Position numbers and translations under genes: made by a program. This document shows, one piece after another, positions 1 to 8,537 of a stretch of DNA of 64,000 nt. The notes below the pieces were generated by a model. The model was not told the origin of the DNA and ran no database searches. It saw only the letters and a list, made by a program, of their open reading frames with translations. Location of the stretch: assembly GCA_030673895.1 (NCBI GenBank), contig JAUTCR010000035.1, forward strand, positions 1 to 64,000. Reading direction: 5' to 3'. Position 1 is the stretch's first letter; each line of letters opens with the position of its first letter. Source of the stretch: Verrucomicrobiota bacterium JB023 (GTDB lineage Bacteria > Verrucomicrobiota > Verrucomicrobiia > Verrucomicrobiales > Akkermansiaceae).

Positions 1-1
1 C

Positions 2-307
2 GATGCCAATGATGCGGCGAAGGTGCGGCAAGTGTGGTCCAAATGGATGGCCCAGGAAGCGAAGCTTGCCGAGATGAAGGGCAACGAATCCGAGACCGGA
101 GGCCGAAGCGCCGCCTACGACAAATTCGTCCTCGATCGCCGTCCCCAGCTCCTTTGGGAGCTTGAGAAGACAATCTTCACCATGGGTGAGCAACAAGCTG
201 CTGCCCTCAAAATGCTCGATCACCTCCAAGAATACGAAGGCCACGCCGACGAAGTGAAATGGACCAATGAGTTCAAGGCCCTCCTCGAGCTGAGGACCGA
301 GGGTTGA
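2..307 (+). CDS. C-terminal end of an unrecognised protein (5' truncated by window)
   Basis: The reading frame is open from the first bases of the window to a TGA at 305-307, so this is probably the last ~101 residues of a longer gene. A GTG at 23 could be an internal start, but no ribosome-binding site precedes it. The peptide is soluble, charged and mostly helical in character, with a conserved-looking stretch LLWELEKTIFTM followed by an EYEGHADEVKW segment. I recognise no catalytic motif and assign no function. It runs toward, and is convergent with, the restriction operon that ends at 652. Confidence 0.55.
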   Translation, partial: DANDAAKVRQVWSKWMAQEAKLAEMKGNESETGGRSAAYDKFVLDRRPQLLWELEKTIFTMGEQQAAALKMLDHLQEYEGHADEVKWTNEFKALLELRTEG

Positions 308-651
308 GTTAAGGAGCGATTTGCGGTGCCTACGGTAGCAGAGGCGCAAGGTGTGATGACTGCTAGCTCGAAGAGAAAAAAAGGACGGTCTGGAGGCGAG
401 TAAAATTCATGAAGTGATGAATCATCCAGTGACCACCCCTAGCTCCGAACCTCCGCGACGGATCAAATGCCTTCGAACCTTTACAAGAGTTAGCACATAA
501 AATGGGGGGCGACATCCACGGTGAAGGGCGAGTCTTCATCGCTCCTTAGTGAAAATCTAATGCGCCGCCTGTGACCTCGTAGCCGCCATTCCCTCCCACG
601 CCCCTTACAGGCGTTCAAGAACAGTGAATAGAGCAGGTTGGCTTCTTCACG
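308..651. other. Intergenic region between a convergent gene pair
   Basis: No plausible gene was seen in either strand. The only structure noticed is an 11-bp perfect inverted repeat, TAAGGAGCGAT at 310-320 and its complement at 538-548, about 217 bp apart. It might mark the ends of a small non-coding insertion or be chance. No T-rich terminator is obvious. Confidence 0.4.
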
Positions 652-3600
652 CTATTGTCCTTTGTCTGTTTCCAAATACCGGATAAAAGTGTCTTCGAGA
701 TTTTCCGCAAAGTCAGGCTCGGAGGCGTAGCGTTTGTAGAGCTCAAGGTCGTGATTTCTCGCCTTTTTTACAGCTAGCTTGATGATGCCGCGGAGAGCGA
801 GTTTTCGATTCTGTTGGTCTGGGTTGTTGAGGACCTGAGTCTCGTAGTCCGGGTGGGCAATGACTTCATCGCGGATGCGGATGAACTTCACACGCTGCTC
901 CTCGGGGGTAGCGTCCCAATCCGAGAACCAGCGCTCGTTGAAGGTTTGCACGATTTCGTCGAGGGGAGAGAGTTCTTCCGGAGGAGTGTGGGCTCCGCGC
1001 ACATTCTGACTGTCGGGCTCGAGAACGGTTTCCTCGTCGTCCTGCGGAATGGCTTCATTGAGCCGACTGCGTTCCAGTGCGTAGGTGGAGAGGTCCACGC
1101 TTTCTAACAGTTCATCGAGTGAGTCCTGCTCGGGGTCGCGAACCTTCAGTTTTGGGACGAGGAATTTGAGGAACCAATACAGCTTCTCCCAATCCATGTT
1201 CTCAAAGGGGATCAAGCAGGCCATCTGACCATAGAGTTTGACGAACTGCTTGGCCTTGATTTTGAAATCAACTTTCTCGTCGTGCTCTTCAATGAGGTCG
1301 AAGCGGGTCACGACTTCGTCAATGAGGGGGTGGAGCTTCTCGGCGTCGGCATCGTTGAAGAAGAGACGGTTGAAGTTCTCGATCTCCTCGTCGCTGTAGA
1401 GCGCGAACTCTTCGAGCGCATCGCGGATGTCGTGCAGGACGTTGATGTCGGTGGGCTCGGAGAGACTGGTCGCGGTGTAGAACGGGTCGAAGGCCTCTTT
1501 GATGTCTTCGATGGTATTGAAGAAATCGAGGACGAAGGTGTCCTTCTTATCCATCTTCAGATTGGCCCGGTTCAGGCGGCTGAGGGCTTGCACCGCAAGC
1601 ACCCCTTGCAGCTTTTTGTCCACATACATGGAATGCAGCAGGGGCTCATCGAAACCAGTTAGATACTTGTTGGCGACCACGAGGAGGCGGAAGGTTGGGA
1701 CCTGCTTGGTCGGGTTCTCTTTCGCAAAGTCGCCGGACAAGAGCGCCGGGATGTCTTTGGCCGCATAGCCGTTGAGCGAGTCCTCGCTGTGCTCAATGCC
1801 ATCCACCGTTTTCTTGCCGGAAAAGGCGACTAAGGCCGAGAAGTTGGCGTTCCGTTCCTTCAGCTCTTTCTTGATCGCGAAGTAGTAGCGAATGGCGCAT
1901 TCGATATTGCGGGTCACCACCATGCCGCGCGCTTCTCCCCGCAACTTTTTGGTGGCAACGACTTGTCGGGTAAAGTGGTCCACCATCTGGACCGCTTTGG
2001 CTTCGATGGTATCGGGGTGGGCTTCCACGTAGGAGCGCAGCTTGGCTTGCGCCTTCTGGGTGTCGAACTCGGGATTGTCGGCGGTGGATTGACGGACTTC
2101 GTAGTAGCTCTTGTAGGTGGTGTAGTTGGAGAGCACATCCAGGATGAAGCCTTCCTCGATGGCTTGCTTCATGGAGTAGAGGTGAAAGGGGGCGAATCCT
2201 CCTTCGGCGGTTCTAGTGCCAAAGCGCTCCAGGGTGGCCTTCTTGGGAGTGGCTGTGAAGGCGAAGTAGGAGGCATTCTGATTCATTTTCCGCGCTTGAG
2301 CGGTTTTTTGAATCTTCTGTTGGTAGGTCTCCAGGGCCTCAAGGATGGCGTCCTGATCATCCTTCTCTTCCTCGGAGCCCAGCGACATGTTCAGCTTGTC
2401 GGCGGCTTGGCCGCTCTGGGAGGAGTGGGCTTCGTCGATGATGACGGCGAAGTTTTTTTCGCTCATGTCGGCGATGCCATCGACGATGAAGGGGAACTTC
2501 TGGATGGTGGTGGTGATGAGCTTTTTGCCGTTCTCGAGATGGGACTTCAGGTCGGAGGAGCTATCAGCGTGGGCGAGGAGGTTTTTCACCTCGGCAAAGG
2601 CCTTGATGTTCTTGTCGATCTGCCGGTCGAGGACGCGGCGGTCGGTGACCACGATGACGGAGTCGAACAAGTTGTCTTGACCCCATTGGTCGTAGGTCTC
2701 GATGAGCTGATAGGCCAGCCAGGTGATGGAGTTCGATTTCCCGGACCCCGCCGAGTGCTGGATGAGGTAACGTTTCCCGACCCCCTCCTTCTTGACGTCG
2801 TCTAACAGATTGCGAACCACTTGCAGTTGGTGGTAGCGGGGGAAGAAGAGGGTGCGCTTCACCTTGCCGGTCTTTTTGTTCTTCTCTTCGGTGACCTTGG
2901 CGTAGTGCTCGATGATGTTGGTGAGGCTCTGGCGGGTGAGGATTTCTTGCCAAAGGTAGGCGCTGCGATGGCCGTCGGGGTTGGGTGGATTGCCCTTGCC
3001 GTGGTTGTGACCCTTGTTGAAAGGGAGGAAGAAGGTGGACTTGCCGTCGAGCTTGGTGGTCATCCAGACCTCGTCGGGATCGACCGCGAAGTGGACGAGA
3101 CAACGGCGGAATTGAAAGAGCGTTTCCTTGGGGTCGCGGTCCTCGCGGTATTGCTTCTTGGCGTGATTGACGTTCTGGCCCGTCCACGGATTTTTGAGTT
3201 CCAGGGTGGCGAGGGGCAGCCCGTTGAGGAAGAGGACCATGTCGACCGACTTTTGGTCGATGCTGGAGAAGTAGAGCTGCCGGGTGACGGAGAAAAGATT
3301 GCTCTCGAACTTGGCCTTCACCTCAGGATTCAGGTCGTTGTAGGGCAGTCGGTAAAGGAGAGTGAAGTGCGCGTTGTCAACGTCGAGGCCTTTCTTGAGT
3401 ACCGTCAGGATGCCGTCTTTCTTCAGCTTGCGATGGAGGCGTTCGACCACCTGCCGTTTGTAGTCGGGCTTGTAGGTCAGCTTGGCGAGTTCGTCCGCCT
3501 GGGTGGCTTCGAGAAATTGCCAAAATTTGGCTTCGTCGAGGGCGAACTCGGCGTTGAAGTCCTTGGCCTCGCCCCGTAGATAGCCTTTGCCTCCATAGTA

Positions 3601-3705
3601 GGAGACTTCCTCGCCCATGGTAGCGGCCTCGGGGCCGACTGGAGTGCCAAGGAGGTGGTTCTCGATGCAGGCTTCAAGGGCTTGTTCGGTGGTGTCGCTG
3701 CTCAT
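652..3705 (-). CDS. hsdR: Type I restriction enzyme R subunit (HsdR)
   Basis: Motor and nuclease subunit of a type I restriction enzyme; it translocates DNA with ATP and cuts it when the HsdM-HsdS complex meets unmodified sites. The 1017-residue length is normal. The N-terminal PD-(D/E)xK nuclease is visible as D155 followed by ELK (169-171). The SF2 motor follows, with Walker A GSGKS (320-324), DEAH (424-427), the FTATP motif and a QALSRLNR motif VI. Its start overlaps the stop of the upstream DUF1016 gene by 4 bp (ATGA), indicating translational coupling at the end of a long minus-strand operon. All motor and nuclease motifs are intact, so it is probably active. Confident family call. Confidence 0.96.
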   Translation of the reverse strand: MSSDTTEQALEACIENHLLGTPVGPEAATMGEEVSYYGGKGYLRGEAKDFNAEFALDEAKFWQFLEATQADELAKLTYKPDYKRQVVERLHRKLKKDGILTVLKKGLDVDNAHFTLLYRLPYNDLNPEVKAKFESNLFSVTRQLYFSSIDQKSVDMVLFLNGLPLATLELKNPWTGQNVNHAKKQYREDRDPKETLFQFRRCLVHFAVDPDEVWMTTKLDGKSTFFLPFNKGHNHGKGNPPNPDGHRSAYLWQEILTRQSLTNIIEHYAKVTEEKNKKTGKVKRTLFFPRYHQLQVVRNLLDDVKKEGVGKRYLIQHSAGSGKSNSITWLAYQLIETYDQWGQDNLFDSVIVVTDRRVLDRQIDKNIKAFAEVKNLLAHADSSSDLKSHLENGKKLITTTIQKFPFIVDGIADMSEKNFAVIIDEAHSSQSGQAADKLNMSLGSEEEKDDQDAILEALETYQQKIQKTAQARKMNQNASYFAFTATPKKATLERFGTRTAEGGFAPFHLYSMKQAIEEGFILDVLSNYTTYKSYYEVRQSTADNPEFDTQKAQAKLRSYVEAHPDTIEAKAVQMVDHFTRQVVATKKLRGEARGMVVTRNIECAIRYYFAIKKELKERNANFSALVAFSGKKTVDGIEHSEDSLNGYAAKDIPALLSGDFAKENPTKQVPTFRLLVVANKYLTGFDEPLLHSMYVDKKLQGVLAVQALSRLNRANLKMDKKDTFVLDFFNTIEDIKEAFDPFYTATSLSEPTDINVLHDIRDALEEFALYSDEEIENFNRLFFNDADAEKLHPLIDEVVTRFDLIEEHDEKVDFKIKAKQFVKLYGQMACLIPFENMDWEKLYWFLKFLVPKLKVRDPEQDSLDELLESVDLSTYALERSRLNEAIPQDDEETVLEPDSQNVRGAHTPPEELSPLDEIVQTFNERWFSDWDATPEEQRVKFIRIRDEVIAHPDYETQVLNNPDQQNRKLALRGIIKLAVKKARNHDLELYKRYASEPDFAENLEDTFIRYLETDKGQ

Positions 3706-4880
3706 GATTCAGGGAGGTCTTTGGATTGACGAACGAGAAAGGCTTCCAGTTCTTCAGGCTTCGGAAGGGCCACTTTGTAGGCCGAGACAAAGAGGTTTTC
3801 ATCCATGCCGCCCAGGGCGTATTCCACGAGGGTGTGGTCCTTGTCGGTGCAGAGCAAGAGACCAATGGGCGGGTTGTCGCCTGTGGCCATCTCATGCTTC
3901 TGATAGTAGTTGAGGTAAGTGTTGAGTTGACCCGCGTTCGCGTGGTTGAAGGGTTCGACCTTCAGTTCGATGAGGACGTGGCAGTGGAGCTTGCGATGGT
4001 AGAAGACGAGGTCGACGAAGTAGTCGCTGGAGCCGATACGGATTTTCTTCTGTCTGTCTTCGAAGCAGAAGCCGTTGCCGAGTTCGAGGAGGAACTCTTG
4101 CAGGTGATCGAGGAGGAGTGTTTCGAGGTCGTTTTCCCGGAAGGCCTCCTTGGGCGTGAGGCCGAGGAACTCGAAAATGTAGGGGTCCTTAATAATGTCG
4201 GCAGGCTGCTGGGATTTCGATTTTTCGGCGGTGAGGCGAAGGAGCTTTTCTTTGTCGGTCGAGAGGCCGAGTCGCTCGAAAAGCAGGGAGCCGATTTGGC
4301 GTTTCAGCTCGCGCACTGACCAGCCGCTCTTGATACACTCGAACTCATAGAATGCGCGTTGGAGAGGGTCGTCGAGGCGGAGAAGTTCGACGAAGTGGGA
4401 GAAGGTCAACTTCTGGATCAGGGTGCTGAAATCCAAGGCGAACTCGGGACGTTGAAATTCCGCAGACAGTGTCTGGGGGATTGCTTCCTCCGTTTTGCCA
4501 AAGATTGCCGACAGCGTCTGCAAAATCCCGGGTCCGAATTCGCCAGACACTGTCTGTCGAATCTCTGACTTTCTCGTTTCCAGTGGCTTGCGGGATTTGA
4601 CAGACGCTGTCTGTTGAATCTCCGGATAGCCAAGGTAGAGCGAACGACAAAGTCTCAGGGTCGTTGGCGGCAAGCCTCGCACTTGGAGTTGCTTCGCCAC
4701 CTCAGAAATCAAGCGTTCCCCATACTCCGCTCGTTCCTCGCCATTTTGCTCAAATTCCACGATGTAGGCACCGACGAGCCAGTTGCGCAGCGTGAGGCCG
4801 ACGTTGGCGGATTGGGCGACATGGCTCTTCAGCGAGCCGTCGAGGTCGCGGAGGCTGGTGAGGAGCTGGTCGAAGTTCAT
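3702..4880 (-). CDS. DUF1016 / YhcG-family PD-(D/E)xK nuclease-domain protein (copy 1)
   Basis: A 392-residue protein with the DUF1016 layout: an N-terminal DNA-binding-like domain (about 1-205, ending SVRELKRQIGSLLFERLGLS) and a C-terminal PD-(D/E)xK fold with D290 and ELK (305-307) followed by a glutamine-containing helix. Family members are often found beside type I restriction genes, but their role is poorly known. An insertion at residues 88-142 contains four repeats of a (R/L/P/Q)QT(L/V/A)S motif, and each is encoded by a near-palindromic 13-mer (see the repeat entry). It overlaps hsdR by 4 bp and lies 143 bp downstream of the methylase-HEPN gene. A second, divergent DUF1016 gene sits in the same operon at 9842-10900. 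Confidence 0.9.
   Translation of the reverse strand: MNFDQLLTSLRDLDGSLKSHVAQSANVGLTLRNWLVGAYIVEFEQNGEERAEYGERLISEVAKQLQVRGLPPTTLRLCRSLYLGYPEIQQTASVKSRKPLETRKSEIRQTVSGEFGPGILQTLSAIFGKTEEAIPQTLSAEFQRPEFALDFSTLIQKLTFSHFVELLRLDDPLQRAFYEFECIKSGWSVRELKRQIGSLLFERLGLSTDKEKLLRLTAEKSKSQQPADIIKDPYIFEFLGLTPKEAFRENDLETLLLDHLQEFLLELGNGFCFEDRQKKIRIGSSDYFVDLVFYHRKLHCHVLIELKVEPFNHANAGQLNTYLNYYQKHEMATGDNPPIGLLLCTDKDHTLVEYALGGMDENLFVSAYKVALPKPEELEAFLVRQSKDLPES
4463..4613. repeat. Four near-palindromic 13-mers inside a DUF1016 gene
   Basis: Sites at 4463-4475, 4508-4520, 4544-4556 and 4601-4613 share the form CAGAC-N3-GTCTG (one has CCGAC in the left arm). Each encodes the core of a QT(L/V/A)S peptide repeat. 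The arms are complementary, so each could form a short hairpin or be a dimer-binding site. Confidence 0.7.
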
Positions 4881-5023
4881 GGGCGGCTGGAGAATGCTAA
4901 ATTTTAAAAAGAGAATGATGAATTTTTCTGTCCGGATTCATTCCACATTTCGAATTCACGATTCACCGTTTCAATGGTGCAGGCTCTGGGAGTTGCTTCT
5001 GTGGTGTCAGAGGGCATGTTCAA

Positions 5024-7324
5024 TTAGAGCTCAGGCAGTGGCCGTAGTGAATCGAGAGCCGCCGCAGTATCTGCAAACAGATCTTCGACCTCAGAGTCGG
5101 CCTCGAAGTGGTAAGAAACAAATCGATGCTGATGTTCGAGGTTTCGATTGTAGAAGTAGCAGGCGTTTGTGGCTGTCTGCGGTGATGCCATTACACGAAG
5201 GAAGGGCAACAGTTTGATGAAACGATCACCATCCGGGTCCATAAAATGCAGGTAGCCGTCATCCATTCCCTCAATGGTGGTTCGTTCGGCTGTCACAAAT
5301 GGGGTTCGAGTGCCGACAAGCCTCTTCACCGAATACTCAAATAGCCCGTTGGTGTATCTGCACTCGGCGGGCTGCGTGAGTTCGTAACGCTCCCACGTAG
5401 TGCCCATGACGCTGCGGCAGGTTTGAATGAGGCCAGAAAGACGCTCGTAGATAATCTCCAGATCTCGAGCGCCCAAGACGCCACCGTGCGCGTGATCATT
5501 GCGCATACCGTTTGCGTCTTGAAGAACCGTCAAGATGCGACGGTCAAATAGCATATCGAGCACATCCTTGCGCCCTGTGCCAAACATTGCAGCGCAGCGG
5601 TTCGAATCCTTTTCTCGGAGATCACGAAACTTCTTGCTGAGCGTTTCGATCACGCACTTCCAAAGACCAAATGTCGCTCGGTCAAAGCTCAGGTTGGCTT
5701 TCTCAAGGTTCGCGTGAAGAGACTTGCCGTGCTCGCTCCAGAACTCGGAATCTGATTTTGCCGCACTGAGATAGATTGTGGCCCAGAACTCTGAAAGAGC
5801 TTCAAAGAAGTGGAGCAGTATCTCGTTACGCTCACGTATGCCACCATTTGAGGCTCTCCATCGCCAAAGAATAGAAGCGAGAGGGAATGGCAAAGTCTCT
5901 ACCCACGCTTCCAGGGTGTCCTCGTGGTTCACCTTTTCGAGCAGAGCCAACTGTTTGTCTGCGGACCGAGGTTGGCGCCTCAGGGCCGACTCAATTTCAT
6001 CCAGTTCAGCGCGGAGCGCAGTCAGTCGGGAGTTGGCATCAATCACCTGATCCTGAATGTCGCGAGGCGGTAGGAAGTAGGTGCTGTCCAGAAGGTCCTG
6101 CACAGAAATGCGCTGAATGGTGCTCCCAGAGCTAATTGAATCGATGAAAAGGCGGCCCACTTCTGAGTTGAGGGAATCGACCATGAAACGGGCATCGACT
6201 TGCTCAGCATCAAGGACCAAGCGGAGAAGTCTTCTGTTCTTTGAAAGGGCGCCCAAGTCACCTGGCGTCAGAGCTGCTCGCCGCTTTCCATCCAGAGTAA
6301 GGAACAAGTCATTGGCTGAGTCCTCAGTTGCGCCATCAAGACCCTTGCGACTTTCATGCTTGGTAACCAGCGAACTGATTGGAATCGCGTTGAGGCCTGA
6401 ACGCCTAGCTAATTTTTGGAGCTCGTCATTGGCTTCAAGAGATGGAAAGCCGCTGAATTCCTCCGGAGTGACGAGGGCACCTTGGGCCAGTCGCTTACCA
6501 CCTTGGTGATTCTCGTAGTTCTTCAGGATTTCCTCCTCAAGCGCGGTGTCCGTTCCAAACTGAGCAGTGAACACCTGTTGCCGCGCCACCTTGTCCACGA
6601 CTACGATGTAGTAATCAATCGATGCCGCTTTGTGATGGCCAGCAGGGACATGGATCAGCGCACGAAGGTGGCCTCCAAGATCCTCCAGTCGATTCCACAG
6701 CTTTCTGCCTTTTTGGCAGGCGTAGGGTGGAGGCAAAAGGAATACCGCGCGACCAGACTCCGACAAACGAGAAACCGATTGGCACAATAGTGCCTCTCCG
6801 ACATCTGTAACTTTGCCTACTCCGCCGGGAAAGCCGAGCGGCGGATTGAGCCGGAGCCCCATCGGCGATTCCGCAACGATACAATCATACGATTCCTCCA
6901 AGGGATGGTCCCCATGGACTGAATCACCGCAGAAAATCTTGGTGTTCTCAGACGCGAGGATACGAGCCGTTTCCACGGTCTCCGCGTTGATGTCTATGCC
7001 ATGGAGGAGCGAAGCGCCGAGGTTCATGCCAACCAACGAGAGGAGTAAGCCGGAGCCGCACGCAGGATCGAGAACTGAATCGCCTCCTCCGATTGCCGCA
7101 AGTTTCGCCATGAACGGCACAACCGCCTCCGATGGCAGGTGTTCGGCATTCCTAGCGCCGCGATCTCCCAATCCGCTGCGGAGCCACGCATTCAATCGAT
7201 CCCATCTGGTTTGATGATCATCGGCGTCCAAAAGCCACTGCTTCAAGTATTCAGCTGCTGGTGCCTTCCCTCGAAGTTCGTCAATAAAGTTCCAAAGCTG
7301 GTGCTGGAGCGTGTCTTGGTTCAT
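5024..7324 (-). CDS. N6-adenine methylase-like protein with HsdS-like segment and HEPN-type C-terminal motif
   Basis: A 766-residue composite protein. An N-terminal helical part is followed by a class I methyltransferase core with an intact AdoMet motif I, DPACGSG (86-92). Where HsdM proteins have the catalytic NPP(F/Y) after the next strand, this one has ESPMG (152-156). An NPPLG occurs at 160-164 but is out of the usual position. Residues ~400-450 resemble the conserved region of HsdS, with a PP-x-x-x-Q motif and a coiled coil. The C-terminal part (~490-640) is helical and carries RNDHAH (608-613), an Rx4H pattern as in HEPN ribonucleases. It lies between the membrane protein gene (29-bp gap) and a DUF1016 gene. 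Inference: an altered methylase or sensor fused to an RNase-like domain, rather than a standard HsdM; true HsdM is at 10955. Confidence 0.8.
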   Translation of the reverse strand: MNQDTLQHQLWNFIDELRGKAPAAEYLKQWLLDADDHQTRWDRLNAWLRSGLGDRGARNAEHLPSEAVVPFMAKLAAIGGGDSVLDPACGSGLLLSLVGMNLGASLLHGIDINAETVETARILASENTKIFCGDSVHGDHPLEESYDCIVAESPMGLRLNPPLGFPGGVGKVTDVGEALLCQSVSRLSESGRAVFLLPPPYACQKGRKLWNRLEDLGGHLRALIHVPAGHHKAASIDYYIVVVDKVARQQVFTAQFGTDTALEEEILKNYENHQGGKRLAQGALVTPEEFSGFPSLEANDELQKLARRSGLNAIPISSLVTKHESRKGLDGATEDSANDLFLTLDGKRRAALTPGDLGALSKNRRLLRLVLDAEQVDARFMVDSLNSEVGRLFIDSISSGSTIQRISVQDLLDSTYFLPPRDIQDQVIDANSRLTALRAELDEIESALRRQPRSADKQLALLEKVNHEDTLEAWVETLPFPLASILWRWRASNGGIRERNEILLHFFEALSEFWATIYLSAAKSDSEFWSEHGKSLHANLEKANLSFDRATFGLWKCVIETLSKKFRDLREKDSNRCAAMFGTGRKDVLDMLFDRRILTVLQDANGMRNDHAHGGVLGARDLEIIYERLSGLIQTCRSVMGTTWERYELTQPAECRYTNGLFEYSVKRLVGTRTPFVTAERTTIEGMDDGYLHFMDPDGDRFIKLLPFLRVMASPQTATNACYFYNRNLEHQHRFVSYHFEADSEVEDLFADTAAALDSLRPLPEL

Positions 7325-7352
7325 TGAGGAAATCCGAGGTTCAGTTTAGGTA

Positions 7353-8534
7353 CTACTTCAGGCGAGAGATTAGATCGAAGAGGGCCGGAGGCACGCCGTC
7401 ATCCTTGATGATTCCGCTTGGAGCCGGGCGGAAGAGAGCTTCGAGGATCAGGCGTCTGTCTTTTGACTCCAGTGCCTTCTCGTCTTGGAGAAGCGAGAGG
7501 TAGGTTTTGACCATCACTACCCGCTCCTGGGCGTCGGACCATGCATGGAGCTGACTGAGAAATATCTTGGAGAGAATTCTCAAAAACCAGAATGCCAGAC
7601 CACCCAGGAGGATCATTCCGGCCACCCGCCAGTATTCGATGGGATCTCCGAGCTTGAGACCCTCATAGATCGCTTTACTTTCAGTCACTAGGAGCTGCCC
7701 GGCACCGTAGAGCCCTCCGGCGAACACAACGGCGAGAACAATCGAGGACCAGAAGGCACGCCTTTGCTTCCCTGCCCAGAACGTTACTGGCTCCTTAAGA
7801 TTAATTTCTTCGCGGTGAGCTTTTTTGAAGGCTTCGATGTCCGCTTTTGTTTCTTCAACGAATTGATCCAAAGATGCTGCCCGGGTGTCATGTAAATCTT
7901 GGAGGTTCTGGTCATGCTTGCTTAGCGTGTCATTGATCGTCTGGAGCTGAGAAGTCCATGATTCATCGTGTTCCTTCCGTTGCTCGCGGAGCTTCGAGAG
8001 TTCATCCTCAAGCTCGGCAACACTCTTGGTGATCGCTGCCTTCGTTGCTGGCTTTAACTCTGCGAGCTTCTGATCAAAAATGGCAGCGTTGAGAAGGGCG
8101 ATGAAGCCTCCCTTGTCCAGCTGGCTTAGCTGGAAAGGTTGATCGAGAAAATACGCCAGAGCCATCAGTGCGGGGACGTCGCCAACAGAGTTCTTTGTTT
8201 CGAGAACGAACTGCGCTTTGGGGTCAGAGTCCGATTGCCACCCCTTGGTCCAATGAGCCCGAAAGTGATTCTCTAGGTTTTTCTTGGTTTGTGCCCACTG
8301 CTGGGGGTTTGCCTCCAGTTGCGTTAGAGGCTTCCGGAGTCCTACAATAAAGTTCGTAATCTGTTGGGCTGCCTGATTGATCGGTTGAGAGCCACCCTGT
8401 CGATGAGACTGCGCCCAACCCCACTTCTCTTCATATGATTCAAGCCAGCTTTGTGCGTCTTCGGGTGTTGGAAGGACGAACGTATTTTCGTTGTCCAAAT
8501 CTACCTCAATGAGATTCTCTTTCTTTTCGGACAT
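7353..8534 (-). CDS. Coiled-coil protein with two membrane segments (possibly DUF6161 family)
   Basis: A 393-residue protein of unknown function. The acidic N-terminus and helical region (1-165) are followed by a long coiled coil (about 165-245, rich in K, E, Q), then two hydrophobic segments near residues 265-287 and 303-328, and a conserved-looking cytosolic tail (ERVVMVKTYLSLLQDEKAL). It resembles proteins labelled DUF6161 as I remember them, but I could not check this. The start codon is only 3 bp from the end of hsdS, and the gene ends 28 bp before the methylase-HEPN gene, so it is embedded in the restriction operon. This suggests a membrane-linked effector or accessory role, which is inference. 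Confidence 0.75.
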   Translation of the reverse strand: MSEKKENLIEVDLDNENTFVLPTPEDAQSWLESYEEKWGWAQSHRQGGSQPINQAAQQITNFIVGLRKPLTQLEANPQQWAQTKKNLENHFRAHWTKGWQSDSDPKAQFVLETKNSVGDVPALMALAYFLDQPFQLSQLDKGGFIALLNAAIFDQKLAELKPATKAAITKSVAELEDELSKLREQRKEHDESWTSQLQTINDTLSKHDQNLQDLHDTRAASLDQFVEETKADIEAFKKAHREEINLKEPVTFWAGKQRRAFWSSIVLAVVFAGGLYGAGQLLVTESKAIYEGLKLGDPIEYWRVAGMILLGGLAFWFLRILSKIFLSQLHAWSDAQERVVMVKTYLSLLQDEKALESKDRRLILEALFRPAPSGIIKDDGVPPALFDLISRLK

Positions 8535-8537
8535 AGA

